Part shown: positions 35,918 through 45,351 of the stretch, piece after piece | Numbering within the stretch: the stretch's first letter is position 1 | Layout of the letters: each line of letters begins with the position of its first letter | Source: Sphingomonas sp. 37zxx | Lineage (GTDB): Bacteria > Pseudomonadota > Alphaproteobacteria > Sphingomonadales > Sphingomonadaceae | Assembly: GCF_000786205.1 (NCBI RefSeq) | Contig: NZ_JROH01000029.1 | Location: 1-45,351 of the forward strand | Reading direction: 5' to 3' | Length of the DNA stretch: 45,351 nucleotides | Notes under the pieces: generated by a model | Database searches by the model: none | What the model was told of the DNA's origin: nothing | The model's input: only the letters and a program-made list of their open reading frames with translations | Position numbers and translations under genes: made by a program

Positions 35918-36352
35918 ATGCCTAACGCATATGTAACCGAAACCGATGATCGTCTCGCCACGATCGACCTTGCCGAGCGCGCGCTTGCCCAGCTGCAACA
36001 GTCGCTAGCGGGCAAGGACGATCATGTTAGCTTCGAAATCGACACCCGTTCGCTGCGCGGACTTGCCAGCGTGATCGAGGCGACGCGCCGCGAAATAAGC
36101 CGATGCGCTGGCGAACGGTGCATGGGCCGGGCGGTCGATGGCGTGAAACTTTGGGTGGCGCAGGCGCAATTCGACGTCGAACGCACGCGGGCCGAGCGGG
36201 CCGAAGCCCGCCTGGCTGGGATGGAAGCCGCGCTGGCGGCGATTGCAGCCAGCGCCGATCATGGCGAGGAAGCGTTGGGCATGTTGGTCGACTGGCAACA
36301 ACATGCGTTGTGGATGCAGCATTGCGCGGCCTCGGCGCTCGATCGCGCCTGA
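35918..36352 (+). CDS. Coiled-coil-like protein of unknown function
   Basis: A 144-residue, Ala/Glu/Arg-rich soluble protein, mostly helical by composition (AERALAQLQQSLAGKDDH, then RTRAERAEARLAGMEAALAA). It has no membrane segment or signal peptide. The start MPNAYVTETDD is chosen; an in-frame ATG 9 codons upstream is possible. It ends one base before the stop of the convergent flippase gene. No family recognised. Confidence 0.55.
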   Translation: MPNAYVTETDDRLATIDLAERALAQLQQSLAGKDDHVSFEIDTRSLRGLASVIEATRREISRCAGERCMGRAVDGVKLWVAQAQFDVERTRAERAEARLAGMEAALAAIAASADHGEEALGMLVDWQQHALWMQHCAASALDRA

Positions 36353-37726
36353 TTACTTCCGATTGCGGCGCAGCTTCTGCAACGGCAGCGCGCGCATCAG
36401 CATGTCGAAATCCGACCGCCGATACCGCATCACCTCGAACACACTGAACCCGGTGACCCGCGCATAAACACCCAAATAGCCAACCGCCGCCACCATGTAG
36501 CAAAGACTGGAGACAAGCGCGGCACCCAACGCATCGGCACGTTGGATCGCCCACCAACCGGCACCGATGTTGAGTGCAAGGATCGGCAGCATCACCGTCA
36601 TCGAAAGCCACGGCTTCCCGCGTCCAGCCAGGTCGATGTTCAAAATCTTGAACAGGATAAACGCAGCGATGCCGGGCAGCAGCGCGATGCAGACGATCCC
36701 GCTGCCGGCAAAGTCAGGCCCGAAAACAAACGGAAAAAACCACGGCGCGATGATGCCAAGGCCGATGCTGATCAGCACCGCGACGAAGAATGAAATTCGC
36801 GCCAGCACCTGAACCTTGATGGAAAAGGCCTGCTCGTCCTTCGCATTCACTGCGCGCGACAGAACGATCGCCGACAGCGAATTGGGAATTTCCCAGATCA
36901 GCTCGGCGATGAGAATCGCCTGCGCAAACAGCCCCACTTGGTCGAGCGTGCTGTAGCGGCTCAGCATCAGGATCATGATCCGATAATTGAGCATCAAAAT
37001 CATCAACGATGCAGCGTAGCTGAATGCCTTGGTCTGCAGCATTCTCGCGACGCTTCGATCGAATCCGATACGAAGCGGGGCGGAGCGGCGCAGCAGGTAC
37101 AGCGCATAGGACGCAGCGACCAATGCGCCCGCAAGCGGCGCGATCAACGCACCGCGCGGATCGAGCAAGCCCAATGCTGCCAGCAACGAAAGAACCGCCA
37201 GGCTGGCGACCGCGGGCCGCCAATTGGCCTTGCGATATTCGGCGATCCGCTGCTCGCCAAGGAACACGCCGGTACTATACGCGCTCACCAGCCCGATCGG
37301 AATGATCGCCACCGCCAGCGCGCGCGCGGTCCAGTCCTGATCGGCGATGCCGGCGAATTCGAAATATAACAGCGCTGCGCCGATGCCGATCCCGCCGGCG
37401 ATCGGCACCATGCCAAGCAATGTCGGCACCAGCTGCTTGGTCGTCAGCAATCCGCGCCCGAGATGGAACGCGGTCGATTGGCGGATACCAAGCTCGGAAA
37501 AGTTGATCGCGAGCTGGCTCGGCACGGTGAGCGCACTGATCAACCCGCGCCCTTCGGGGCCAAGCACTCGCGCGATGATGATATTCGAGATGAACCCCGT
37601 CAGCCGCAAGAAGATACGGCTGATGGTCATGCCGATCGCGTCGATCGCGAAGCTGCTCTGCTTTTTGGGCGATCCGCCCATGCCGGCGCGTTCTTCGTCG
37701 ATGGGCGGGGGTTTCTCGTCACTCAT
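36353..37726 (-). CDS. Wzx-like polysaccharide flippase (MOP superfamily)
   Basis: A 457-residue inner-membrane protein with about twelve to fourteen hydrophobic helices. It has the early RVLGPEGRGLISAL block common to polysaccharide/oligosaccharide flippases and a late FGPDFAGSGIVCIALLPG block. It would move lipid-linked repeat units to the periplasmic face for polymerisation. Together with the Wzy-like gene and glycosyltransferases it indicates a Wzx/Wzy-dependent pathway. It is a single gene, 123 bp downstream of the giant adhesin-like gene's stop on the same strand. Confidence 0.88.
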   Translation of the reverse strand: MSDEKPPPIDEERAGMGGSPKKQSSFAIDAIGMTISRIFLRLTGFISNIIIARVLGPEGRGLISALTVPSQLAINFSELGIRQSTAFHLGRGLLTTKQLVPTLLGMVPIAGGIGIGAALLYFEFAGIADQDWTARALAVAIIPIGLVSAYSTGVFLGEQRIAEYRKANWRPAVASLAVLSLLAALGLLDPRGALIAPLAGALVAASYALYLLRRSAPLRIGFDRSVARMLQTKAFSYAASLMILMLNYRIMILMLSRYSTLDQVGLFAQAILIAELIWEIPNSLSAIVLSRAVNAKDEQAFSIKVQVLARISFFVAVLISIGLGIIAPWFFPFVFGPDFAGSGIVCIALLPGIAAFILFKILNIDLAGRGKPWLSMTVMLPILALNIGAGWWAIQRADALGAALVSSLCYMVAAVGYLGVYARVTGFSVFEVMRYRRSDFDMLMRALPLQKLRRNRK

Positions 37727-37849
37727 CGGGTGATGCCCCTAACCCATATCCAGTGCGGCGGGCGCTGTCGCCCGGGCGCTGTTTGCAAGCATCCGGGCGG
37801 ATTCGCAACCCGCCGATCCAGCGCCGGCCGCGAATTCAGCCCCCCGATT

Positions 37850-40800
37850 TCAGAAATCGACGTCTGCCACCCCGGCATTGGTGCCGATCCGGCTATACAC
37901 ATAGTAGCTGACGCCATTGTCGACATATTGGCCATCGAACTCGAGCGCGGTGACGATCTGATTCTCCGGGGTCGAAACCGCTACCTTGAGCGGCCCCAGG
38001 TTCATGACCGACCCCTTGCCGAAAAGGATAATGCCGTCGCGGTTGCCATCGGGCAGCGCCGCGGTTGTCACCAGCACATCGTTCAGACCGAAATTGGTTA
38101 CCGACAGCGTGCCGGCAAGCGTACCGCTGGCCGTATCGATCAGGATCGTATCCGACCCGACATCAAACGCCTCCCCTTGATAGGGTGCCGGGGGGTTGAC
38201 GGTGACGGTGACGGTGAAGTTGGTGGTTATGGCCAGCCCCGCATTGTCGGTCGCCTGACCAACCAAGGTGTAATCACCCGGCACCAACGCCGCCGCGGGA
38301 GCGACCCGCACGATGCCCGTTGCCGAATCGACGACGAAGCGACCGCTTGCGTCGTCGACCAAGGCATAGCGCAATGTGTCGCCATGATCGGGATCGGTGG
38401 CATTCAACGTGGCGGCGATCGTGCCGGCGGCGGCATCCGGCGCGATCCGCGCCCCAGATGCCCTGATACCGGTCGGTGCCTCGTTCACATCGGCAATCGT
38501 GACATCGAAGCTGGTGGTCACCGCGACCCCCGCCGCATTCTGCGCCGACACCGTCACTTGATGCATAGCAGCCGCTTCGTAATCGATGATCGCGCCGGCA
38601 GCCACGGTCAACGCCCCGCTGACCGGGTCGATCGCGAAACGACCACCCGCATCCGCCGTCAGCACATAGGTCACCGATCCTTCGGTATCGGCAACGATCG
38701 TCGCAACCTGCGTACCCTGACCGGCGTTCTCAGCTATCGTGCCGCCGGTCATCGCCAGCGTAAAATTCGTCGGCTGACTTTGCGGAAACAGGTCCAGCTT
38801 GCCGGCAACACTGCCGATCTTGCTATACACGTGATACGTCACGCCGTTATTCACCACCGCGCCGTCATATTCCAACGACCACATGGCCGCACCCGTCGTC
38901 GAGGTGATCGACAGCTTCGAAGTGCCGACATCGATCGTTCGGGCTTTACTGTTACCGACGATAATCCCGTCGCCATTGCCGTCGACGATGCTGCGGGTCG
39001 TCACGATGATGTCGCGATCACCGAAATTGGTGATCCGTGTGGTTGCGGCCAATCCGCCAGCGGCGTTATCGACCAAAAAAACATTGGCCCGCGCATCGGG
39101 ATTGTCGCCGTCAAACGGATTGGGCGCAGCCCTCACCGTAATCGCGAAGCTTTGCGCCACGCTTTGCCCGCCGGCATCGGTCGCCGCTGCGGTAATGGCG
39201 TAATTCCCCACCGCATGGCTCAGCACCGCACTGGGCGCGACCCGGATCACCCCGGTTGCGGCATCGATCAAAAACCGCCCACCGGCATCGTCGATCAACG
39301 CATAGCGCAGCACGTCGCCTTCGGGATCGATCGCCGCAAGCGTGCCGACCAGCGCGCCGCCGGGCGCACCCGCCACGGTCGAACCGCCCGACAAGGATAA
39401 TCCGGTCGGTGCCTCGTCGACGTCGCCGACGATGACGACCATGTTCGCCTCGAACGACAATCCGCCGCTGTCGGTCGCCAACAGGGTCAGCAAATGACTG
39501 GCCGCCGTTTCATGATCCAGCACCGCGCCGGCAGCCACCCGTATTTCGCCCGAGCTTGCATCGATCACGAACCGTCCATCGGCATCGTCGAGCAGGCTAT
39601 AGCCGATGACATCGCCCCGATCGCCATCGAGCGCAGCCACCGTCGCGACCAGCGATCCAGCGGCAGCATTCTCCAGGATCGTACCCCCGGCGATGTCGAA
39701 TCCGACCGGAGCCTCGTTCACATCGGCGATCGTGATGTCGATCGATTCGCGCCGCACCAATCCGCCGGCATCGGTAGCCCGCACGACGATCGTCACTACC
39801 GGTTCGGACTCATAGTCGAATACGGCACTCGCCCCGACGCGCAGCTCGTTCGTCAGCGGATCGAGGGTGAAACGTCCTCCTGCATCACCTTCAAGCGTGT
39901 ACTGCAACACATCGTCGGTGTCGGGATCGAACGCAGCGATCGTTCCGACGACACCGCCGGCCGCGCTGTTTTCCGCCAGCCCGGCCGTTACCAGCGTGAG
40001 CATGACCGCGCCGGGTGCTTCGTTTTCGTCCTCGACCGTGACGGAGAAGCGCTCCTCGATCGTTGCACCGCTTGCATCGGTCACCGCAACGATGATGCCG
40101 TGCTCGGACGCGGTTTCGTAATCGAGCACGGCGCCATCGGCGACCGTGATCGCGCCGCTGCGGGCGTCGATGATGAAGCGTCCCCCGGCGTCGTCGATCA
40201 GCGTGTAGCTGAGGACATCGTCGGGGTTGGGGTCTTCGCCGATCGCGATCCCGACCAGCGTACCCGCCGCTGCGTTCTCCTTGACCACCAGGTCAACCGC
40301 CTCGATCCCGCTGGGCGGCGCGGGCGTGGCGAATATGGTGAGCTGTTCGATCGTCCAGCGCACACCACCGAAGTCGAATTGCTCGACGCCGCTGACGGTG
40401 TCGGTGCCGTCGGGCGCCGCTTCGCGCAGGTCCCGGATCGACAGCCCAGCTTCGACCAATGTCAGCCTATAATCGGACAACAGCCCCGAATATTCGGCCA
40501 AATCTTCGCCATCGCCGCCATCGATCGTATCGTCGCCCGCGCCACCGCTGAGGATGTCATCGCCACCGCCACCCCAAAGTCGATCAGCACCAGCACCGCC
40601 ATCGAGCCGGTTGGCACCTGCGTCGCCGGTAAGCCGGTCGGCGCTGGAAGACCCGATCAGGTTTTCAATACTCACCAGCACGTCACCATAGGCGTCGCCG
40701 CCGAAGGCAATTCCCGTCGCCAGGTCCACCGTAACGCCAACCAGGCTGCTGGCGTAGCTGGCCGTATCATTGCCCTCGCCGCCGTCGAGCAGATCGCCGC

Positions 40801-43800
40801 CCGCGCGTCCGGCCAGAACATCGTCACCAGCCATGCCATATAGCCGGTCGTTGCCGCTGCCACCGGTGATGACATTGGCCGCCGTATTGCCCGTGCCCGC
40901 AAAGTTCAGGTTGCTGGTATGGGTCAGATTTTCGAAATGCTCGAGCAACGTATAGGCCGACAAGGTCGTCCGTATCGTATCGATACCTTCGTTCGCATAT
41001 TCGATCACGATGTCGGCAAGCTGCCCGACGATATAGATATCGTTCCCCATGCCGCCGATCATTGTATCGGCACCGGCGCCGCCATCGAGCAGGTCATCAC
41101 CGCCAAGGCCAATCAGCGTGTCATCACCGCCGCGCCCGTACAATATCTCGTCTCCCAAATCGGTGCCGGTTATCGAGTCGCTGAAATTGGTGCCGCTGAC
41201 GCTGGTGATTTCATAGAGAACATCGCCCTCGGCATCGCCGCCGGTGCTGATGTTCGTCTCCATGTTCAGGACGATCGCGACCCTGGCGCGCGAATAATCT
41301 GCATTATTCCTGCCCAGCCCGCCATAGAAGGTGTCCGCACCGGCAGAACCGAAAAATTTGTCGTTCCCATCTAAACCGTAAAATGTCTCAGAGCCGCTCG
41401 ACCCTGTAAACACATTGTCGAGTGCGTTCCCGACGCCAACGAACGTGCCGGTCCCCAGATACAACAGATTTTCCAGCGTATCGGACAAGGTGTAGCTATC
41501 CAGCGTCGTGTTCACACGATCGATGCCGCCGTCGGGCATTTCGATCACGACGTCGCCAATATCATCCACTACGTATTCGTCGTTGCCGGCACCTCCGACC
41601 ATGCGGTCCGCACCCAGCCCGCCATTCAGCACGTCGTTGCCGTCGCCGCCTTCGAGCAGATTGTCGCCGTCGTCGCCGGTCAGCCGATCGGCGAAGGCAG
41701 ATCCGACCAATCCTTCGATGCCGGTCAGCACATCCCCCGCGGCATCCCCTCCGGTGCCGATGCCGGTTGCCAGGCTGACGGTAACGCCAGATAGGCTGCC
41801 CGAATAATCAGCGATGTCGAACCCGTCACCGCCGTTCAGCCGGTCGGCACCCAGGCCGCCCGTCAGGCGATTGTCGCCGGCGTCGCCGGTGAGCGAATCG
41901 TTGAACGCCGTACCGATGACTGCTTCGATCTGTGTCAGCAAATCACCTTCGGCGTCGCCTCCGCTGCCGGTGCCCGTCAGCAGGTTGATCGTGACGGCTT
42001 GCGCACTCGCCGAATAATCCGCCGTGTCGAAACCGGCCCCGCCGACCAATATGTCACTGCCTGCGGCACCGATCAAAACATTGTCGCGCTCATCGCCGAT
42101 CAACACGTCGTCCAGCGACGAACCGATCAACCTGGAAATATCCCACAATCGATCACCTTCGGCATCACCGCCAAAGCCGAAGCCCGTCGACAGATCGATC
42201 GTCACTGCCGCGGCACTTGCCGAATAGTCAGCCGTATCGAAACCGCCGCCGCCCGCCAGGGAGTCTGCCCCGGCACCGCCGATCAACACGTCATCGCCCG
42301 TTCCGCCGGTCAGCGTGTCGTCGCCCTCGCCGCCCTCCAGTCGATGAACGTCCCCGGCCGCGACAATCACATCGTCATGCGCGGAGCCTCGAACAATTTC
42401 GATGCCTTCCAGAATATCGCCCGCCGCGTCGCCCGCGCTTGCGCCGGTGCTCAAGTCCAGGACGATGCCTTCGGCGGCGTCGCTATAGTCGGCGGTATCG
42501 ATGCCCAAACCACCAATCAGCCGATCAGCGCCACCACGCCCAATCAACCGGTCGTTACCATCGCCGCCCTCAAGCAGATTGTCCGCAGCGTCGCCCATTA
42601 AGACATCGGCGGCGGCGGTGCCGATCACGGCTTCGATATTCACCAGCCTGTCGCCTTCGGCATCGCCGCCGGTGGCAGTTCCCGCGGCAAGATCGACCGA
42701 AACCCCGGTCAGGCTGGCGGAATAGTCGGCAGTATCAAAGCCGGCCCCGCCGTCCATCATATCGGCACCGGCCCCTCCGACCAGGCGATCATCGCCCTCG
42801 GCACCGTTCAGGAAATCATTGCCTGCACGTCCTTCCAGCGTGTTCGCGCCTGCATCGCCGATCAAGCTATCGTCGAATGCCGATCCGGCCAGAGTTTCGA
42901 TCCGGCTTAGTCGGTCGCCCTCGGCATCGCCATTCTGGCCGATTCCGGTGGTCAGGTTTACCGTGACCCCCACCGCGCTCGTTGCATAATCTGCCGTGTC
43001 GATCCCGTCGCCGCCGTCGAGCCAATCCCCGCCGGCACCGCCGACCAGAATGTCGTCAGCCGCGCCGCCGATCAGCGTGTCGGCAAAGGCTGAACCAATC
43101 ACTATCTCGATATCGATCAGCACGTCGCCGGCGGCGTCACCCGCCGTCCCCCGACCGGTCCCCAGATCGACCGTTACCGCCTCGCTGCTCGAGCTATAGT
43201 CGGCCGTGTCTATTCCGTTGCCGCCATCGAGAATGTCGGCTCCCGCGCCGCCTGCCAGCACGTCATTGCCATCGCGTCCGAACAGCACATCGTCACCGCC
43301 GCCGCCAATCAGCCGATTTGCGCCTTCATCCCCTTTAAGGAAGTCGGCGAAATCGGAGCCGATGACGCCTTCGATCCCGACCAGCATGTCGCCAGCGGCT
43401 GCCCCCGTCGGCGCGCCGGTCGCCAGATCGACCCCGACCCCGCTGTCGGCATCGGAATAATCCGCCAGATCGAAGCCCGCGCCGCCGATCAACATATCGG
43501 CACCCGACCCGCCTGCCAGAATATCGTCGCCTTCGCCGCCGATCAGCAGGTCGTCGCCGGCATTGCCCACCAGCACGTCGTTCCCCGCCCCACCGTCGAC
43601 GAAGTCATCGCCCGAACCCGTCACGATTATCTGTGCCGAGGCGTCGGCGCGGATCTGCAAATCGGTCTCGGACAGGCTCTGGTCGATCTGCAACGCACCG
43701 GCAATCGTAGCCACCCCGGTCTGACCGTCGATCGTGATCGACGACTGCCTGCCCTGCCGTACCAGCGTCGCTCCGTCGGTCGCCACGGTCGGGTGGAGCA

Positions 43801-44872
43801 CGGTCACCCTTGCGCCTCCTTCACCGGCGTCGAACACCACCGTTCCGGTGCCGCCGCCAACCGCATGCGCGTTGATCAATGTCGCCCCGGCATTCTGCCC
43901 GAACCAGAAATGCGCGCGGCTGGACGATCCGCCGAGAAGGACGGGCGTGATGCTGACGACGTCTTCCAGAACCGCATCGTTAGCCCATATCCGGAAATTG
44001 CGCCCATTGCCCTCGGCAACCGCGCGGATCAGCGTCGTGCTGCTGGATTTCAGATCATAGCCGCCATCGGTATTGTTGGCAGCCACGGTGTCTTCGAACA
44101 GAATGTCATAGACGCCCCGCTCGGTCGCGAAGCCATCGCCGTTCCAATAGCCGCCCGAGACACTGTCATAGGCGTTCACCATCGAAACGCGCCGAAGCAC
44201 GACATCATGCACAGTGCCGTCGAGCACCACCCCAGTCGCAAAATTGTCGCCGTCGATCGCCTGGCTGTCGCCGCGAACATCTTCGATCAGGACATCGTGG
44301 CTGTCATATTGGAGCCGAATCGCGCTCTTTGAAAACCCATCGACATCGATGTCGCGCAGCGTCAGTCCGCTGATCGTCGCGGTCGTGTTCGCGCCGGAGA
44401 CAAAGTTCTCAAAAAACCGCTGAACGTTGGTGGCATCGACATGCTCGATTGTCAGGTCGGTGATGTCTGCACCAACCCGAAATGCACCATAGCCGATATC
44501 GGCGAAGCTCAGGTCATTGAATTGCAGATGGTCGGCACCGCTCAGCAGGCGGAATACTTCCTCGCCATTTTCCGCCCCCGGCGACCATGGGTCAGCGCGC
44601 GATCCGACGATTTCCGCCCGCGCGGGATTGCCGCTGGAATCGACGCCACGAATGACGACCGGCGCGCCCAGCTCGCCACCGGTCACGATCGAAAGCGGTT
44701 CGCTCCCGACGATATATTGGCCTTGATCCGCGATCAGCCGTATTTCACCGCCTGGGCCTGCGGCGGCGATAAAGATGGGAATATCGGCGAAGGTACCCGC
44801 ATTCTCGATCGAAGATCCATCCCGCAGGCCAGCACCCGTTGGCGTGATAAACAGGACCGTACCGTCGGACAT
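37850..44872 (-). CDS. Giant secreted beta-helix/RTX/cadherin protein with two C-terminal-type modules
   Basis: A 2340-residue protein, the largest here. Residues 1 to about 400 are a beta-helix with [16 protein letters not shown] and NGRNFRIW. About 420-1465 is a string of RTX calcium repeats (GGxGxDxLxG) arranged as ten larger units, each holding a DTADYS-like core and a GGDAxGD, IExVIGS-like ending. About 1525-1925 has four cadherin-like repeats (ENxAAGxxVGxxxAxDPD). About 1930-2030 is one shared module ([13 protein letters not shown]). Two more cadherin-like repeats come next, and the terminal module ([14 protein letters not shown], ending [12 protein letters not shown]) closes the protein. 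No signal peptide; a GGAAG site precedes the ATG. It is likely a type I-secreted adhesin or matrix protein; whether the beta-helix has lyase activity is unknown. Confidence 0.85.
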   Translation of the reverse strand: MSDGTVLFITPTGAGLRDGSSIENAGTFADIPIFIAAAGPGGEIRLIADQGQYIVGSEPLSIVTGGELGAPVVIRGVDSSGNPARAEIVGSRADPWSPGAENGEEVFRLLSGADHLQFNDLSFADIGYGAFRVGADITDLTIEHVDATNVQRFFENFVSGANTTATISGLTLRDIDVDGFSKSAIRLQYDSHDVLIEDVRGDSQAIDGDNFATGVVLDGTVHDVVLRRVSMVNAYDSVSGGYWNGDGFATERGVYDILFEDTVAANNTDGGYDLKSSSTTLIRAVAEGNGRNFRIWANDAVLEDVVSITPVLLGGSSSRAHFWFGQNAGATLINAHAVGGGTGTVVFDAGEGGARVTVLHPTVATDGATLVRQGRQSSITIDGQTGVATIAGALQIDQSLSETDLQIRADASAQIIVTGSGDDFVDGGAGNDVLVGNAGDDLLIGGEGDDILAGGSGADMLIGGAGFDLADYSDADSGVGVDLATGAPTGAAAGDMLVGIEGVIGSDFADFLKGDEGANRLIGGGGDDVLFGRDGNDVLAGGAGADILDGGNGIDTADYSSSSEAVTVDLGTGRGTAGDAAGDVLIDIEIVIGSAFADTLIGGAADDILVGGAGGDWLDGGDGIDTADYATSAVGVTVNLTTGIGQNGDAEGDRLSRIETLAGSAFDDSLIGDAGANTLEGRAGNDFLNGAEGDDRLVGGAGADMMDGGAGFDTADYSASLTGVSVDLAAGTATGGDAEGDRLVNIEAVIGTAAADVLMGDAADNLLEGGDGNDRLIGRGGADRLIGGLGIDTADYSDAAEGIVLDLSTGASAGDAAGDILEGIEIVRGSAHDDVIVAAGDVHRLEGGEGDDTLTGGTGDDVLIGGAGADSLAGGGGFDTADYSASAAAVTIDLSTGFGFGGDAEGDRLWDISRLIGSSLDDVLIGDERDNVLIGAAGSDILVGGAGFDTADYSASAQAVTINLLTGTGSGGDAEGDLLTQIEAVIGTAFNDSLTGDAGDNRLTGGLGADRLNGGDGFDIADYSGSLSGVTVSLATGIGTGGDAAGDVLTGIEGLVGSAFADRLTGDDGDNLLEGGDGNDVLNGGLGADRMVGGAGNDEYVVDDIGDVVIEMPDGGIDRVNTTLDSYTLSDTLENLLYLGTGTFVGVGNALDNVFTGSSGSETFYGLDGNDKFFGSAGADTFYGGLGRNNADYSRARVAIVLNMETNISTGGDAEGDVLYEITSVSGTNFSDSITGTDLGDEILYGRGGDDTLIGLGGDDLLDGGAGADTMIGGMGNDIYIVGQLADIVIEYANEGIDTIRTTLSAYTLLEHFENLTHTSNLNFAGTGNTAANVITGGSGNDRLYGMAGDDVLAGRAGGDLLDGGEGNDTASYASSLVGVTVDLATGIAFGGDAYGDVLVSIENLIGSSSADRLTGDAGANRLDGGAGADRLWGGGGDDILSGGAGDDTIDGGDGEDLAEYSGLLSDYRLTLVEAGLSIRDLREAAPDGTDTVSGVEQFDFGGVRWTIEQLTIFATPAPPSGIEAVDLVVKENAAAGTLVGIAIGEDPNPDDVLSYTLIDDAGGRFIIDARSGAITVADGAVLDYETASEHGIIVAVTDASGATIEERFSVTVEDENEAPGAVMLTLVTAGLAENSAAGGVVGTIAAFDPDTDDVLQYTLEGDAGGRFTLDPLTNELRVGASAVFDYESEPVVTIVVRATDAGGLVRRESIDITIADVNEAPVGFDIAGGTILENAAAGSLVATVAALDGDRGDVIGYSLLDDADGRFVIDASSGEIRVAAGAVLDHETAASHLLTLLATDSGGLSFEANMVVIVGDVDEAPTGLSLSGGSTVAGAPGGALVGTLAAIDPEGDVLRYALIDDAGGRFLIDAATGVIRVAPSAVLSHAVGNYAITAAATDAGGQSVAQSFAITVRAAPNPFDGDNPDARANVFLVDNAAGGLAATTRITNFGDRDIIVTTRSIVDGNGDGIIVGNSKARTIDVGTSKLSITSTTGAAMWSLEYDGAVVNNGVTYHVYSKIGSVAGKLDLFPQSQPTNFTLAMTGGTIAENAGQGTQVATIVADTEGSVTYVLTADAGGRFAIDPVSGALTVAAGAIIDYEAAAMHQVTVSAQNAAGVAVTTSFDVTIADVNEAPTGIRASGARIAPDAAAGTIAATLNATDPDHGDTLRYALVDDASGRFVVDSATGIVRVAPAAALVPGDYTLVGQATDNAGLAITTNFTVTVTVNPPAPYQGEAFDVGSDTILIDTASGTLAGTLSVTNFGLNDVLVTTAALPDGNRDGIILFGKGSVMNLGPLKVAVSTPENQIVTALEFDGQYVDNGVSYYVYSRIGTNAGVADVDF

Positions 44873-45351
44873 TGGCGAACTTCCAAAAACAACTGCTCGC
44901 GATAGGCGGGCATCAATAAAGTAAACGCTTTATAAAGGATTCGAGCCAAAATCGCAACGAACAGCCAGTGGGCAGAACCACGGCGCACCAGCTGACCTAA
45001 ACGCCAGAATTCCGTGCGAGATATCGTTAATAAACGGCCCCTGCCTCAAAAAGGCACAATCCCCGCGAAAATATCTCAAATGAATTAGCAGATCACAATT
45101 GAAAGAATTGGGTGCTATCTATGGATAACATGGCTCATGGTTAACCAATAGATGCTACCATTGTCGAATTAATACGCCTACCCAATACCTCCTGAAGAAA
45201 TATGTTAAAGACTTGGAGGAATTATTTGCTCTTTTCGGTCAATTATGGACTGTTCATATCTTGGAACCGATATTTTGTTTTACCGTTGGTACGGTTTCGT
45301 GCCGCATCAACATCTACCGACGGATTAGCAGGCTGCTGAAAAATCCCACGG
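44873..45351. other. AT-rich right-hand intergenic region
   Basis: About 480 bp at the window edge, noticeably AT-richer than the rest, with no supported gene. It should contain the promoter of the giant gene. A good GGAGG at about 45216 is followed by no long frame. The last bases resemble the end of an insertion sequence (see next entry). Confidence 0.4.
45331..45351. mobile_element. Possible IS terminal repeat at window edge
   Basis: The final bases contain AGGCTGCTGAAAAATCC. It resembles terminal inverted repeats of some IS families (for example IS1182-like ends with GGCTGCTGAAAAA). Only the tip is inside the window, so this is a weak call. Confidence 0.3.

Noticed and set aside
37463..39400. 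645-codon plus-strand open frame
   Set aside because: It is antisense to the flippase and giant genes, very rich in Arg, His and Gln, and is a by-product of GC-rich codon usage. The same holds for plus-strand frames at 33177-34637 and 39494-40843.
40480..43610. Regularly spaced repeats resembling an array
   Set aside because: They stay in one reading frame and encode RTX units; unit spacing and divergence do not fit CRISPR.
45256..45340. 27-codon ORF near the right edge
   Set aside because: Too short; codon use unconvincing and the GGAGG upstream is about 35 bases away.
1..45351. tRNA, rRNA, riboswitch or replication origin
   Set aside because: Nothing resembling these was recognised by eye on either strand; a covariance-model scan was not possible.

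Overview
The window looks like chromosomal DNA of a high-GC alphaproteobacterium of the Sphingomonadaceae (Sphingomonas or a close relative). The main evidence is a complete exosortase V (XrtV) sorting locus with its small accessory protein, a PEP-CTERM protein, an Ssb with a long Gly-rich linker, a DUF4169 protein, and an OPX/outer-membrane/TolC/beta-helix set resembling sphingan export loci. Family names come from motif recognition only; no database search was run. No rRNA, tRNA or CRISPR was seen.

Layout. 1-2.2 kb holds housekeeping genes: ssb, a DUF4169 protein, a [2Fe-2S] ferredoxin, an AlkA-type glycosylase and a palindromic repeat pair. 2.2-9.1 kb is an exosortase region: an O-antigen-ligase-like membrane protein, CorA, an EpsD-like lipoprotein, the XrtV accessory protein, EpsI, XrtV, a PEP-CTERM protein with a coupled leader ORF, and an L,D-transpeptidase. 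9.1-11.2 kb has a CAP protein, a PPP-type phosphatase and a PilZ protein. 11.2-16.0 kb has an outer-membrane barrel protein with an OPX export lipoprotein, divergent from an EEP-family protein and a TolC-like channel. 16.1-19.8 kb has an HTTM-type membrane protein coupled to a 47-residue membrane microprotein, a divergent DCC thiol protein and a SleB-type hydrolase.

20-45 kb is an accessory surface/exopolysaccharide region: two GT2 and two GT4 glycosyltransferases, an O-antigen-ligase/Wzy-like protein, a left-handed-helix acetyltransferase, a Wzx-like flippase, and five large or unusual exported proteins. These are a beta-helix protein with a signal peptide, a 262-residue module protein, a beta-helix/module protein, a serralysin-type metalloprotease, and a 2340-residue beta-helix/RTX/cadherin protein.

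The most striking pattern is that four of these proteins, encoded at 21.4, 23.7, 32.7 and 37.9 kb, carry the same C-terminal module of about 100 residues. It has a DxNxDGxI calcium-type loop and, in the last copy of each protein, an NGVxYYVYS-like ending. At least nine copies are visible. Three proteins share a separate beta-helix signature (NGDGFxxER, GGYDLKS, NGRNxRxW). The four module proteins lack N-terminal signal peptides, which suggests type I export, perhaps through the TolC-like protein at 14.4 kb; no ABC or adaptor gene is in the window. My inference is a family of secreted calcium-binding matrix or surface proteins made together with an exopolysaccharide.
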